Part shown: positions 21,051 through 30,254 of the stretch, piece by piece
Position numbering within the stretch: position 1 is the stretch's first letter
Layout: every line of letters starts with the position of its first letter
From: Pseudomonas lurida
Lineage (GTDB): Bacteria > Pseudomonadota > Gammaproteobacteria > Pseudomonadales > Pseudomonadaceae
NCBI RefSeq assembly: GCF_002563895.1
Contig: NZ_PDJB01000001.1
Span: forward strand, 5,687,501-5,751,500
DNA length: 64,000 nt
Direction of reading: 5' to 3'
The notes under the pieces: model-generated
The model's database searches: none
Told to the model about the DNA's origin: nothing
Seen by the model: only the letters and a program-made list of their open reading frames with translations
Translations under genes and position numbers: made by a program

Positions 21051-21476
21051 TCATTTCGCAAACAACTGCCCAATATCCCTGAATGCCTTGAACTCCAGCG
21101 CGTTCCCGCACGGATCGAACAGAAACAACGTCGCCTGCTCCCCCACCTGCCCCTTGAAGCGAATGTGCGGCTCCAGCACAAAGCGGGTTTGCCTGGCCTG
21201 CAAGCGTTCCGCCAAGGCATGCCAATCTTCCCAGCCGAGCACCACGCCAAAATGCGGCACCGGTACATCGTGGCCGTCTACGGCATTGGTGTGGGCAGCC
21301 TCCTGGGAGGCGGTTTTCGGATGTTCGTGAATGACCAACTGGTGCCCGAAGAAATTGAAGTCGACCCAGTGCTCACTGGAACGCCCCTCCTCCAGGCCAA
21401 ACACTTCACCGTAGAAATGCCGCGCAGCGGCCAGGTCGAATACCGGAATTGCCAGGTGAAAAGGAGCGAGTGTCAT
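21051..21476 (-). CDS. VOC family protein (glyoxalase/bleomycin resistance-like)
   Basis: This 141-residue protein has the vicinal oxygen chelate fold: two beta-alpha-beta-beta-beta modules, seen as [25 protein letters not shown] at the N-terminus and [15 protein letters not shown] at the C-terminus. The metal ligand candidates are the first His, [11 protein letters not shown] and the terminal Glu. The substrate cannot be told from sequence; relatives include glyoxalases and ring-cleavage dioxygenases. It is divergent from the LysR-type gene at 21589, which may regulate it. Confidence 0.85.
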   Translation of the reverse strand: MTLAPFHLAIPVFDLAAARHFYGEVFGLEEGRSSEHWVDFNFFGHQLVIHEHPKTASQEAAHTNAVDGHDVPVPHFGVVLGWEDWHALAERLQARQTRFVLEPHIRFKGQVGEQATLFLFDPCGNALEFKAFRDIGQLFAK

Positions 21477-21588
21477 CAGGTCAAACCTCTATGGGCATTA
21501 AGTGACCCGAGTTTAGCCTTGCTCCTGACGATGAAAAGACGATAGTTTTTGCGCCGAGCTCAAATTATTTCGATCAATCGAGACGCCC

Positions 21589-22458
21589 ATGTTGCGCGAA
21601 CTGAAGACCTTTATCGCAGTAACCCGTCACGGCACGTTCGCGGCGGCGGGCATGCATATCGGGCTGACGCAGTCGGCAGTCAGTGCGCAGATTCGTCAAT
21701 TGGAGCAGACGCTCGGCGTGCAGTTGTTCGACCGTACCGGACGGCAGGCCACGTTGAACGCCGCGGGGTTGCGAGCCTTGCCATTGGCCAGGGAGATTCT
21801 GGACACGTTCAATCGCATGGCGGTGCCGGTGGATGCCAACGAGTACCGGGGCGAACTGAAAGTGGGTGCCATTACCACCGCGCAAACCGGCCTGTTGCCC
21901 CAGGCGCTGGTGCGTTTGCGCCAGGCGGCCCCGACGGTGGAGTGCAAGCTCATACCCGGTGTATCCCTGGAGCTGTTGAGCCGGGTGGACGCCGGTGAAC
22001 TGGATTCGGCGATCATTATTCGGCCGCCCTTTGACCTGCCCAAGGAGTTGCACGTACAGCTGCTGCGCAAGGAGCCGTTTGCGCTGATTGTGCCTCATGC
22101 AACGATGGGCGATGACCCTTTGCGCTTGCTCGCGACACAGCCCCATGTGCGCTATGACCGGGCTTCATTTGGCGGTCGGTTGGTCAGCCGATTCCTGCGC
22201 GAACAGAAGCTTGAGGTCCAGGTGGCGCTGGAACTGGATGAGCTGGAAGCCATCGTCAAGATGGTCGAGTGTGGCCTGGGCGTTTCGCTGATTCCCCAGG
22301 CGGGGTTGTGGCTGGAACGCTCGCCAAATGTGCGAATTATCCCTCTGGGCAATCAGACTTTTTACCGAGACATCATCCTGCTCAGTCGCTACAGCCAACG
22401 GCATCTCCCCGTACCGCAACTGTTTACCCGCTGCCTGCTCGCCGACGCCAGCCTGTAA
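21589..22458 (+). CDS. LysR-type transcriptional regulator
   Basis: The 289-residue protein has the typical N-terminal winged helix-turn-helix (FIAVTRHGTFAAAGMHIGLTQSAVSAQIRQLEQTLGVQLFDR) and a C-terminal periplasmic binding-like effector domain beginning with LKVGAITTAQTGLLPQAL. LysR proteins often control a divergent neighbour, here the VOC gene about 110 bases away. The effector is not identifiable. Its end is separated by only a few bases from the Lrp-type gene, but the SD of the latter is inside its own leader. Confidence 0.9.
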   Translation: MLRELKTFIAVTRHGTFAAAGMHIGLTQSAVSAQIRQLEQTLGVQLFDRTGRQATLNAAGLRALPLAREILDTFNRMAVPVDANEYRGELKVGAITTAQTGLLPQALVRLRQAAPTVECKLIPGVSLELLSRVDAGELDSAIIIRPPFDLPKELHVQLLRKEPFALIVPHATMGDDPLRLLATQPHVRYDRASFGGRLVSRFLREQKLEVQVALELDELEAIVKMVECGLGVSLIPQAGLWLERSPNVRIIPLGNQTFYRDIILLSRYSQRHLPVPQLFTRCLLADASL

Positions 22459-22495
22459 GATGCCTGCACATTGCCGCCCTATCGGAGCCCTCGCC

Positions 22496-22942
22496 TTGCC
22501 CGCCCTCGACGAAATCGATCGCCAACTGATCGCCGCCCTGCAGATCAATGCCCGCGAAAGCGTGGCCATGCTTGCCCGACAGTTGGGTATCGCACGCACC
22601 ACGGTGACATCACGCCTGGCGCGCCTGGAAAAAACCCAGGTGATTACCGGCTATGGCGTGCGCCTCGGCCAGCGCGTGGTGGAAGGTGGTTTGCAGGCGT
22701 ATGTCGGCATCACCGTGCAGGCACGTTCGGGCAAGGAAGTGCTGCGCCGGCTCAGCGCCATGGCCCAGGTGCAGCAGTTGTGCGCGGTCAGCGGCGAGTT
22801 CGATTACGTCGCATGGCTACGCACGGACTCACCCGAACAGTTGGACCAATTGCTGGACCAGATCGGCAGCGTGGACGGCGTGGAGAAAACCACGACTTCG
22901 ATCATCCTCAGTAACAAACTGGACCGCGGACAGCCAATTTGA
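22496..22942 (+). CDS. Lrp/AsnC family transcriptional regulator
   Basis: Helix-turn-helix (ESVAMLARQLGIARTTVTSRL) and a C-terminal RAM/ACT-like domain (GGLQAYVGITVQ...VSGEFDYVAWLRTDS) define an Lrp/AsnC regulator of 148 residues. I prefer the TTG at 22496 (MPALDEIDRQLIAAL) with GGAG seven to eight bases upstream; an ATG at 22460 would add 12 poorly conserved residues. It lies directly upstream of davB on the same strand, so it may sense lysine or a product and control davBA. This link is inferred from position. Confidence 0.88.
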   Translation: MPALDEIDRQLIAALQINARESVAMLARQLGIARTTVTSRLARLEKTQVITGYGVRLGQRVVEGGLQAYVGITVQARSGKEVLRRLSAMAQVQQLCAVSGEFDYVAWLRTDSPEQLDQLLDQIGSVDGVEKTTTSIILSNKLDRGQPI

Positions 22943-23089
22943 CCGCCATGTTCGTCACACTGACTAAAAACAGTTCAATCCGACGACATTTTGTGTCTTA
23001 TTAACGAACGCTACGCTCCCTAAACTGGCTGCCATCTTTTCCTATACTCAGCGGGTCGCATCCCGCGGAGCCGTCAGCAAGGGTCAGCC

Positions 23090-24793
23090 ATGAGCATTCC
23101 GTCCAGCACCATCAGCAAGACCAATCGCCACCCCGCCGACGGCAAGAAACCCATCACCATCTTTGGCCCGGACTTTCCGTTTGCCTTCGATGACTGGATC
23201 GAGCATCCAGCCGGGCTGGGCAGCATTCCATCCGCCCAGCATGGTGCCGAAGTGGCGATCGTCGGTGCCGGGATTGCAGGGCTTGTTGCCGCTTACGAGC
23301 TGATGAAACTGGGCCTTAAGCCAGTGGTGTACGAGGCCTCGAAAATGGGCGGGCGCCTGCGCTCCCAGGCGTTTGAGGGCGCAGAAGGCATCATCGCCGA
23401 GCTGGGTGGCATGCGCTTCCCGGTGTCGTCCACCGCGTTCTACCACTACGTGGACAAGCTTGGCCTGGAAACCAAACCGTTCCCCAACCCGCTGACCCCA
23501 GCGTCCGGCAGCACGGTGATCGACCTCGAAGGCCAGACCCACTACGCACAAAAGCTCTCCGACTTGCCGGTACTGTTCCAGGAAGTGGCTGACGCCTGGG
23601 CGGATGCCCTGGAAGCCGGTTCACAGTTCGGGGATATCCAGCAGGCCATCCGCGACCGCGACGTGCCGCGCCTCAAAGCGCTGTGGAACACGCTGGTGCC
23701 GCTGTGGGACGACCGCACCTTCTATGACTTCGTCGCCACGTCCAAGGCGTTCGCGAAGTTGTCGTTTCATCATCGCGAAGTGTTCGGCCAGGTGGGGTTC
23801 GGCACCGGCGGCTGGGACTCGGACTTCCCCAACTCGATGCTGGAAATCTTCCGCGTGGTGATGACCAACTGCGACGACCACCAACACCTGGTGGTCGGCG
23901 GCGTTGCCCAGGTGCCGATGGGCATCTGGCGCCATGTACCGGAGCGATGCGCCCACTGGCCGGCCGGCACCAGCCTCAGTTCGCTGCACCGCGGCGCGCC
24001 CCGCGCCGGGGTGAAACGCATTGCCCACGCGGCTGATGGCCGCTTTGCCGTTACCGACAACTATGGTGACACCCGCGAGTACGCGGCCGTGCTGACTACC
24101 TGTCAGAGCTGGCTGTTGACCACCCAGATCGAATGTGACGAAACCCTGTTCTCGCAAAAGATGTGGATGGCCCTGGACCGCACGCGCTACATGCAATCGT
24201 CGAAAACCTTTGTAATGGTCGACCGCCCGTTCTGGAAGGACAAAGACCCGGAAACCGGCCGCGACCTGATGAGCATGACCCTCACCGATCGCCTGACCCG
24301 TGGCACCTACCTGTTCGATAACGGTGACGATAAGCCGGGGGTGATCTGCCTGTCTTACTCGTGGATGAGCGACGCCCTGAAAATGCTGCCGCAGCCCATC
24401 GACAAGCGTGTGAAGCTGGCGCTGGATGCGCTGAAGAAGATCTACCCGAAAGTCGATATCAAAGCGCGCATTATCGGTGACCCGATCACCGTGTCCTGGG
24501 AAGCCGATCCGCACTTCCTCGGGGCGTTCAAGGGCGCGTTGCCGGGTCACTATCGCTACAACCAGCGGATGTATGCGCACTTCATGCAGAAGGACATGCC
24601 CGCCGAACAACGCGGGATCTTTATTGCCGGTGACGATGTGTCCTGGACCCCCGCCTGGGTGGAAGGCGCGGTACAAACCTCGCTGAACGCGGTGTGGGGC
24701 ATCATGACTCACTTCGGTGGCAGCACTCACCCGGAGAACCCAGGGCCGGGCGATGTATTCGATGAAATCGGGCCGATCGCCCTGGCCGATTAA
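23090..24793 (+). CDS. davB: L-lysine 2-monooxygenase DavB
   Basis: DavB is an FAD enzyme that oxidatively decarboxylates L-lysine to 5-aminovaleramide, the first step of the aminovalerate route. The 567-residue protein has the Rossmann motif VAIVGAGIAGLVAAYEL near residue 55, the GGRLRSQ arginine of the flavin monooxygenase family, and FIAGDDVSWTPAWVEGA at the C-terminus. It closely resembles, from memory, P. putida DavB, and davA follows with 10 bases between, as in P. putida. The related tryptophan 2-monooxygenase (IaaM) is the main alternative, but the neighbour amidase favours lysine. Confidence 0.92.
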   Translation: MSIPSSTISKTNRHPADGKKPITIFGPDFPFAFDDWIEHPAGLGSIPSAQHGAEVAIVGAGIAGLVAAYELMKLGLKPVVYEASKMGGRLRSQAFEGAEGIIAELGGMRFPVSSTAFYHYVDKLGLETKPFPNPLTPASGSTVIDLEGQTHYAQKLSDLPVLFQEVADAWADALEAGSQFGDIQQAIRDRDVPRLKALWNTLVPLWDDRTFYDFVATSKAFAKLSFHHREVFGQVGFGTGGWDSDFPNSMLEIFRVVMTNCDDHQHLVVGGVAQVPMGIWRHVPERCAHWPAGTSLSSLHRGAPRAGVKRIAHAADGRFAVTDNYGDTREYAAVLTTCQSWLLTTQIECDETLFSQKMWMALDRTRYMQSSKTFVMVDRPFWKDKDPETGRDLMSMTLTDRLTRGTYLFDNGDDKPGVICLSYSWMSDALKMLPQPIDKRVKLALDALKKIYPKVDIKARIIGDPITVSWEADPHFLGAFKGALPGHYRYNQRMYAHFMQKDMPAEQRGIFIAGDDVSWTPAWVEGAVQTSLNAVWGIMTHFGGSTHPENPGPGDVFDEIGPIALAD

Positions 24794-24803
24794 GGAGTTG
24801 AGC

Positions 24804-25598
24804 ATGCGCGTTGCCCTGTACCAATGCCCACCGCTGCCGCTGGACGTGGCCGGCAACCTCAAGCGCCTGCACCCATTGGCGCATGAGGCGTCTGGCGCCG
24901 ATGTGCTGGTGTTGCCGGAGATGTTCCTGAGCGGCTACAACATCGGCGCCGAGGCTGTTGGCGCGCTGGCCGAGGCACAGGACGGACCGTCGGCGCAGGC
25001 GATTGGCGAACTGGCCAAAAGTGCCGGGCTGGCGATTCTCTACGGCTACCCGGAACGGGCCGAGGATGGCCAGATCTACAACGCCGTGCAGTTGATCGAC
25101 GCTCACGGCCGGCGCTTGTGCAACTACCGCAAGACTCACCTGTTTGGCGACCTGGACCACTCGATGTTCAGTGCCGGCGAGGATGATTTCCCGCTGGTGG
25201 AACTCAACGGCTGGAAGCTCGGTTTCCTGATCTGCTACGACCTGGAGTTCCCGGAAAACACCCGGCGCCTGGCCCTGGCCGGCGCCGAAGTGATCCTGGT
25301 GCCCACCGCCAACATGGTGCCGTTCGACTTTGTCGCCGATGTCACCGTGCGTGCACGGGCCTTCGAAAACCAGTGTTATGTGGCCTACGCCAATTACTGT
25401 GGGCACGAAGGCGAGATCCAGTACTGCGGGCAAAGCAGCATCGCCGCGCCGAATGGCCAGCGCATTGCACAGGCCGGCCTGGATGAAGCCCTGATCGTCG
25501 GGGAGCTGGATCGCCAGTCGATACTCGACGCCCGTGCTGCCAATCACTACCTGCAAGACCGTCGCCCCGAGTTGTACGGCGCGCTGCACAAGCCCTGA
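24804..25598 (+). CDS. davA: 5-aminovaleramidase DavA (nitrilase superfamily)
   Basis: DavA hydrolyses 5-aminovaleramide to 5-aminovalerate and ammonia, following DavB. The 264-residue protein starts at ATG 24804 with AAGGAG upstream. The nitrilase triad is visible: Glu in LPEMFLSGYN (about residue 42), Lys in NYRKTHLFGDL (about 110), and Cys in LICYDLEFPEN (about 146). The RARAFENQCYVAYANYCG segment is typical. The product would enter glutarate metabolism through DavT and DavD, which are not in this window. Confidence 0.92.
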   Translation: MRVALYQCPPLPLDVAGNLKRLHPLAHEASGADVLVLPEMFLSGYNIGAEAVGALAEAQDGPSAQAIGELAKSAGLAILYGYPERAEDGQIYNAVQLIDAHGRRLCNYRKTHLFGDLDHSMFSAGEDDFPLVELNGWKLGFLICYDLEFPENTRRLALAGAEVILVPTANMVPFDFVADVTVRARAFENQCYVAYANYCGHEGEIQYCGQSSIAAPNGQRIAQAGLDEALIVGELDRQSILDARAANHYLQDRRPELYGALHKP

Positions 25599-25657
25599 TC
25601 CTGCCGGTGGGCGAGCGGTTTGATAACATGGTCACATCCTACGTTTCGGAAGTGCCC

Positions 25658-28006
25658 ATGCCTGCGCCGGCCCACCCCCATCACCTTCATCTGACCCTGG
25701 CCAACGGCCTGCGGGTTTCCTTGCAGCACGCGCCGCGTTTGAAGCGGTGCGCAGCAGTGCTAAGGGTAGCGGCCGGCAGCCATGACGTGCCGCTGGCATG
25801 GCCGGGGCTGGCGCATTTCCTCGAGCATCTGCTGTTCCTCGGAACCGAGCGCTTTCCCACGAATGACGGGTTGATGACCTACGTGCAGCGTCATGGCGGC
25901 CAGGTCAATGCCAGCACCGGTGAGCGCACCACGGACTTCTTCTTTGAACTGCCAGTTGTGACGTTTGCCGGTGGGCTGGAGCGGTTGGTGGATATGCTCG
26001 CCCACCCACGCCTGACGCTTGAGGATCAATTGCGCGAGCGCGAAGTGCTGCACGCCGAGTTTGTCGCCTGGTCCCAGGATGCGAAGGCGCAGCAGCAGGT
26101 CGCGTTGTTGGAAGGGCTGGCGGCTGATCACCCGTTGCGGGGGTTTCATGCAGGCAATCGCGACAGCCTGCCAGTGGAGCGTGAGGCATTTCAGCAGGCG
26201 CTGCGGGACTTCCACACGCAGTTTTATCAGAGTGGGCAGATGACCTTGAGCCTGGCGGGCCCTCAACCGCTGCAAGCGCTGGAAGGCCTGGCGCAGCAGT
26301 TCAGCGAGCAACTGACCTCAGGGCCCCTGCGTCCACAGTCTGCACCACCGGCATTGATGCAGGGCCAAGCACCAAGCTATCAGCACATCGCCAATAATCA
26401 CTTGCACCACGTCATCACGTGTAACGCGCCCCGTGAATCACTGGAATTCCTCTGCACCTGGCTCAGTGCCTCGGCACCCGGCGGGCTGCTGGCCGAACTC
26501 AAGACGCGACAACTGGGCAGCGCACTGCAGGCGTCTGTGCTGTATCACTTTGCCGGCCAGGCGGTGCTGGACATCGACTTTACACTCAGCAACCCCGTTG
26601 AGTCGGCGACGCAGATCGAGGCGTTGCTGCACGACTGGTTGAGCTTCTTCGCACACAGCGATTGGACCGCCTTGCGCGAAGAGTTTGCCTTGCTGGCGGC
26701 TCGCCAACAGCAGACCCTAGGCGCCCTGGCGCTGGCCCGGCACAACAGCGAGGCGCTGTCGGAACAGGCCGTCATCGACCTCAAGGCCATGCTCGACGCG
26801 CTGCGCCTGCCGCCCTCCGGGCACACGTGGCAACTGCCGCCGAGCAATCCGTTCCTGCGCCCGCCGGTCAACGCAGAACGCGCCGGCCTGATTCGCGGCC
26901 AGACCAGCGCCCACCGAGGGTTGCGCACCTTTGCCCAGGATCGCTCCCGAGGGCGTCGTGAGGTATCGGCGCTGGCTTTCAGCCAGGCATTGGCGGGTGA
27001 CAGTGAAGAAGGTGCGCTGTACCTGCACTGGCAGTCCGCCCCGCCCGGCCTGGAAAGCGCAGTGCAGTCGTTGCGCGAAAATGCCCGTCAGGCGGGCGTC
27101 GACTTGTCGCTCGAACGCCTGGGCAATGACGGGCTGGTGAGGATGGTCGGGCTACAGGAGCCTATTCCAGCCGTGCTGGAGGTATTGGCGCAACGCCTGG
27201 CCCAACCGCAGGAAGCCCAGGCCGTCGCGCCCCCCATGATCGCCATCCGAACATTGCTCAAGGCACTGCCCGCTTGCTGCAGCGCTCGCACGCCCGAACC
27301 GGCATCCTGGGCCACCGCGCGCTGGCAAGGCCTGGGAATGGGTTTCTCTGCAGCGCAGGAAGCCGCGATCAAGACGGCGGCGGCCCGCCTGCCAGGGCAA
27401 ACCACGAACCTCAATCAGGTGCAGCCATCCCTCAGCGGCCAACGCATCTGGCATGAGGTGGAAACCGACGCAAACGAAGCCGCCCTGCTGCTGTTTTGCC
27501 CGGCACCGAGCCAAGCCCTGGCGGACGAGGCCGCATGGCGACTGCTCGGCCATCTGCTTCAAGGCCCCTTCTACCAGCGCCTGCGGGTAGAGCTGCAAAT
27601 CGGCTACGCCGTATTCAGCGGCATCCGACAGATAAACGGCCAGACCGGCCTGCTATTCGGCGTGCAATCCCCCAACGTGTCCCTTTCAGGCATCGTCGAT
27701 CACCTGCAGACCTTCCTGAAGCAACTGCCGACGCTGATCGACAACAGTGAAGAACTGGGCAACCAGGCTCTGGCGCAGCAGTTCTCAACGCAGACGCTGC
27801 CCAACGCCCAGGCCGCCGAACTGCTGTGGCACGCCCATTTGGCGGGCCATTCGTCGGGTTACCTGGCTCACCTTCAAGCTCACATCCAAACCTGTACACG
27901 GGAAGCGTTGCAGCTTGCCGCCCAGCAAGTGGAAGCCGCCGCAGGCGGATGGCGCTGCGTGGCCAACGGCCCGCGCACGTCGGCGACCTGGCAAGCAGCC
28001 GGCTGA
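25658..28006 (+). CDS. pqqF: PQQ biosynthesis protease PqqF (M16 family)
   Basis: PqqF is a zinc metallopeptidase thought to trim the modified PqqA peptide. I choose the ATG at 25658 (MPAPAHPHHLHLTLANGLRV, 782 residues); an earlier in-frame start would overlap the davA end. The inverted zinc motif HFLEH appears near residue 50, with ARGS-type Glu downstream (REREVLHAEFVAWSQD). Four M16 repeats are expected across the length; only the first has the full zinc motif. It lies upstream of pqqA on the same strand, an arrangement reported for P. fluorescens. Confidence 0.93.
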   Translation: MPAPAHPHHLHLTLANGLRVSLQHAPRLKRCAAVLRVAAGSHDVPLAWPGLAHFLEHLLFLGTERFPTNDGLMTYVQRHGGQVNASTGERTTDFFFELPVVTFAGGLERLVDMLAHPRLTLEDQLREREVLHAEFVAWSQDAKAQQQVALLEGLAADHPLRGFHAGNRDSLPVEREAFQQALRDFHTQFYQSGQMTLSLAGPQPLQALEGLAQQFSEQLTSGPLRPQSAPPALMQGQAPSYQHIANNHLHHVITCNAPRESLEFLCTWLSASAPGGLLAELKTRQLGSALQASVLYHFAGQAVLDIDFTLSNPVESATQIEALLHDWLSFFAHSDWTALREEFALLAARQQQTLGALALARHNSEALSEQAVIDLKAMLDALRLPPSGHTWQLPPSNPFLRPPVNAERAGLIRGQTSAHRGLRTFAQDRSRGRREVSALAFSQALAGDSEEGALYLHWQSAPPGLESAVQSLRENARQAGVDLSLERLGNDGLVRMVGLQEPIPAVLEVLAQRLAQPQEAQAVAPPMIAIRTLLKALPACCSARTPEPASWATARWQGLGMGFSAAQEAAIKTAAARLPGQTTNLNQVQPSLSGQRIWHEVETDANEAALLLFCPAPSQALADEAAWRLLGHLLQGPFYQRLRVELQIGYAVFSGIRQINGQTGLLFGVQSPNVSLSGIVDHLQTFLKQLPTLIDNSEELGNQALAQQFSTQTLPNAQAAELLWHAHLAGHSSGYLAHLQAHIQTCTREALQLAAQQVEAAAGGWRCVANGPRTSATWQAAG

Positions 28007-28117
28007 TCATTGCCGGCCCTGCAAAAGGCTTTTTCCACCAAGACAGCGCTAACTTGAAAAGAATTGAGTAACATTCCTACGCACACATCTGAACATCTCC
28101 GACTGGAGGTGGACTAT

Positions 28118-28165
28118 ATGTATTACGTAGTAGTAAACGTCCCATCCCTTCGTAGGAGTAAGAAT
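28118..28165 (+). promoter_or_regulatory. Alternative upstream start of PqqA, in frame, with strong ribosome binding site
   Basis: ATG 28118 is preceded by GGAGGT (28105-28110) seven bases upstream. From there 16 codons ([16 protein letters not shown]) run without a stop into the standard PqqA ATG at 28166. The second start has its own AGGAG site. Both could be used, giving 40- and 24-residue products. The sequence TATATG at 28115-28120 could instead be a -10 element, in which case the upstream start would not be transcribed. Confidence 0.5.
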
Positions 28166-28240
28166 ATGACCTGGTCCAAACCTGCTTACACTGATCTGCG
28201 TATTGGTTTCGAAGTCACCATGTACTTCGCCAGCCGTTAA
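28166..28240 (+). CDS. pqqA: PQQ precursor peptide PqqA
   Basis: PqqA is the ribosomally made peptide whose Glu and Tyr side chains become the PQQ cofactor. The 24-residue product starts [15 protein letters not shown]; the invariant Glu16 and Tyr20 of the E-V-T-M-Y core are present, and it ends in FASR. The AGGAG site lies seven bases before ATG 28166. A terminator hairpin follows 17 bases after the stop, so pqqA is probably made in excess over pqqBCDE. An upstream in-frame start at 28118 could add 16 residues. Confidence 0.97.
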   Translation: MTWSKPAYTDLRIGFEVTMYFASR

Positions 28241-28256
28241 TCGGCTGGGTAATACA

Positions 28257-28288
28257 ACGCCTCGGTTCGCCCGGGGCGTTTTTGTTTT
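28257..28288 (+). terminator. Attenuating terminator between pqqA and pqqB
   Basis: ACGCC...CGGTTCGCCCG...GGCGT folds into a stem and is followed by TTTTTGTTTT. Position after pqqA, with pqqB starting about 20 bases later, suggests partial termination that keeps the peptide precursor more abundant than the enzymes. Confidence 0.8.
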
Positions 28289-28306
28289 GAGCTTGATGGA
28301 GCGACC

Positions 28307-29218
28307 ATGTTTGTCCAGATTCTAGGTTCCGCCGCCGGCGGTGGTTTCCCGCAGTGGAACTGCAACTGCGTGAACTGCGCAGGTTTTCGTGATGGCAGCC
28401 TGCGGGCCCAGGCGCGTACCCAGTCGTCCATCGCGATCTCCGACGATGGCGTGAACTGGGTGCTGTGCAATGCCTCGCCGGATATCCGCGCGCAACTCCA
28501 GGGCTTCGCACCGATGCAACCCGGACGTGCCCTGCGCGATACCGGCATCAGCGCGATCATCCTGATGGACAGCCAGATCGACCACACCACCGGCCTGTTG
28601 AGCCTGCGCGAGGGTTGCCCGCACCAGGTGTGGTGCACCGACATGGTCCATGAAGACCTCAGCACCGGCTTCCCGCTGTTCACCATGCTCACCCACTGGA
28701 ACGGCGGCCTGGCCTGGAACCGTATCGAACTGGACGCCAGCTTCACCGTCCCGGCCTGCCCCAACCTGCGCTTTACCCCGTTGCCCTTGCGCAGCGCCGC
28801 GCCGCCCTACTCGCCGCACCGCTTCGACCCGCACCCTGGCGACAACATCGGCCTGATCGTCGAAGACCTGCGCACCGGCGGCAAGCTGTTCTACGCCCCA
28901 GGCCTGGGCAAAGTCGACGCGCCACTGCTGGACATCATGGCCGGCAGCGACTGCCTGCTGGTGGACGGCACGATGTGGGACGACGATGAAATGCAGCGCC
29001 GTGGCGTCGGCACCCGCACGGGGCGCGAGATGGGCCACCTGGCGCAAAACGGCCCCGGTGGCATGCTCGAAGTGCTCGCGCAGTTGCCCAAGCAGCGCAA
29101 GGTACTTATCCACATCAACAACACCAACCCGATCCTTGATGAAGACTCCCCCGAGCGAGCGGAACTGGTGCGGCGCAATGTCGAAGTGGCTTACGACGGC
29201 ATGAGCATTGAACTGTAG
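28307..29218 (+). CDS. pqqB: PQQ biosynthesis protein PqqB
   Basis: PqqB has a metallo-beta-lactamase fold and is proposed to hydroxylate a tyrosine-derived intermediate in PQQ synthesis. The 303-residue protein starts [19 protein letters not shown], containing a CxC-type zinc site (WNCNCVNC), and [15 protein letters not shown] replaces the canonical HxHxDH, as is normal for PqqB. The later [12 protein letters not shown] and [10 protein letters not shown] segments match the family. It is the first of pqqBCDE, where genes are closely spaced or overlapping. Confidence 0.97.
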   Translation: MFVQILGSAAGGGFPQWNCNCVNCAGFRDGSLRAQARTQSSIAISDDGVNWVLCNASPDIRAQLQGFAPMQPGRALRDTGISAIILMDSQIDHTTGLLSLREGCPHQVWCTDMVHEDLSTGFPLFTMLTHWNGGLAWNRIELDASFTVPACPNLRFTPLPLRSAAPPYSPHRFDPHPGDNIGLIVEDLRTGGKLFYAPGLGKVDAPLLDIMAGSDCLLVDGTMWDDDEMQRRGVGTRTGREMGHLAQNGPGGMLEVLAQLPKQRKVLIHINNTNPILDEDSPERAELVRRNVEVAYDGMSIEL

Positions 29219-29229
29219 GAGCGACCGAA

Positions 29230-29982
29230 ATGACTGATACGCCGTTGACCCCCGCTGAATTCGAAGCAGCCCTTAAGGCCAAGGGCGCCTTCTACCATAT
29301 TCATCACCCGTATCACGTGGCGATGTACGAAGGCCGCGCCACCCGCGAGCAAATCCAGGGCTGGGTCGCCAACCGTTTCTACTATCAGGTGAACATCCCG
29401 CTCAAAGACGCCGCGATCCTGGCCAACTGTCCGGACCGGGAGATCCGCCGTGAGTGGATCCAGCGCCTGCTCGATCACGATGGCGCCCCGGGTGAGGACG
29501 GCGGTATCGAAGCCTGGCTGCGCCTGGGCCAGGCGGTCGGCCTCGACCCCGAGCAACTGCGCTCCCAGGAACTGGTGTTGCCCGGCGTGCGTTTTGCGGT
29601 AGATGCGTACGTCAACTTCGCCCGTCGCGCCAGCTGGCAAGAAGCCGCCAGCAGCTCGCTGACCGAGCTGTTCGCACCGCAGATCCACCAATCGCGCCTC
29701 GACAGCTGGCCGCAGCATTACCCGTGGATCGACCCAACCGGTTATGAATATTTCCGCACGCGCCTGGGCCAGGCTCGCCGCGATGTGGAACACGGGTTGG
29801 CGATCACCCTGCAGCACTACACTACGCGTGAGGGCCAGGAGCGCATGCTGGAAATTCTCCAGTTCAAACTGGACATTCTCTGGAGCATGCTCGATGCCAT
29901 GAGCATGGCCTACGAACTCAAACGCCCGCCGTATCACAGCGTGACCGAGCAGCGGGTGTGGCATAAAGGGATCACCCTATGA
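29230..29982 (+). CDS. pqqC: Pyrroloquinoline-quinone synthase PqqC
   Basis: PqqC is a cofactorless oxidase that performs the last step, an eight-electron oxidation and ring closure of AHQQ to PQQ. The 250-residue protein is all alpha-helical; conserved segments [29 protein letters not shown] and [15 protein letters not shown] ([15 protein letters not shown]) hold the active-site His, Tyr and Arg. It lies 11 bases after pqqB and its stop overlaps the pqqD start in ATGA. Confidence 0.98.
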   Translation: MTDTPLTPAEFEAALKAKGAFYHIHHPYHVAMYEGRATREQIQGWVANRFYYQVNIPLKDAAILANCPDREIRREWIQRLLDHDGAPGEDGGIEAWLRLGQAVGLDPEQLRSQELVLPGVRFAVDAYVNFARRASWQEAASSSLTELFAPQIHQSRLDSWPQHYPWIDPTGYEYFRTRLGQARRDVEHGLAITLQHYTTREGQERMLEILQFKLDILWSMLDAMSMAYELKRPPYHSVTEQRVWHKGITL

Positions 29983-30254
29983 GCTTTGATCGCAGCAGAA
30001 TACCGGCCTGGCGCCAGGGCTACCGTTACCAGTATGAGCCCGCGCAAAAGGGTCACGTGCTGCTCTACCCCGAGGGCATGATCAAGCTCAACGACAGCGC
30101 CGCGCTGATCGGCGGGTTGATCGACGGCGAGCGCGACGTGGCAGCGATCATCGCCGAGCTGGATAAACAATTCCCTGGCGTGCCAGAGCTCGGCGAAGAC
30201 ATCGAGCAATTCATGGAGGTCGCCCGTGCTGAGCACTGGATCACCCTTGCCTGA
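29979..30254 (+). CDS. pqqD: PqqA-binding chaperone PqqD
   Basis: PqqD is a small RiPP recognition element that binds PqqA and presents it to PqqE. The 91 residues begin [25 protein letters not shown] and include [27 protein letters not shown], the winged-helix core. The gene overlaps pqqC by four bases and pqqE by 29 bases. Confidence 0.97.
   Translation: MSFDRSRIPAWRQGYRYQYEPAQKGHVLLYPEGMIKLNDSAALIGGLIDGERDVAAIIAELDKQFPGVPELGEDIEQFMEVARAEHWITLA

Noticed and set aside
28007..28117. Promoter for pqqA
   Set aside because: Candidate hexamers (TTGAAA near 28053, TATATG at 28115) have wrong or poor spacing, so no promoter was assigned.
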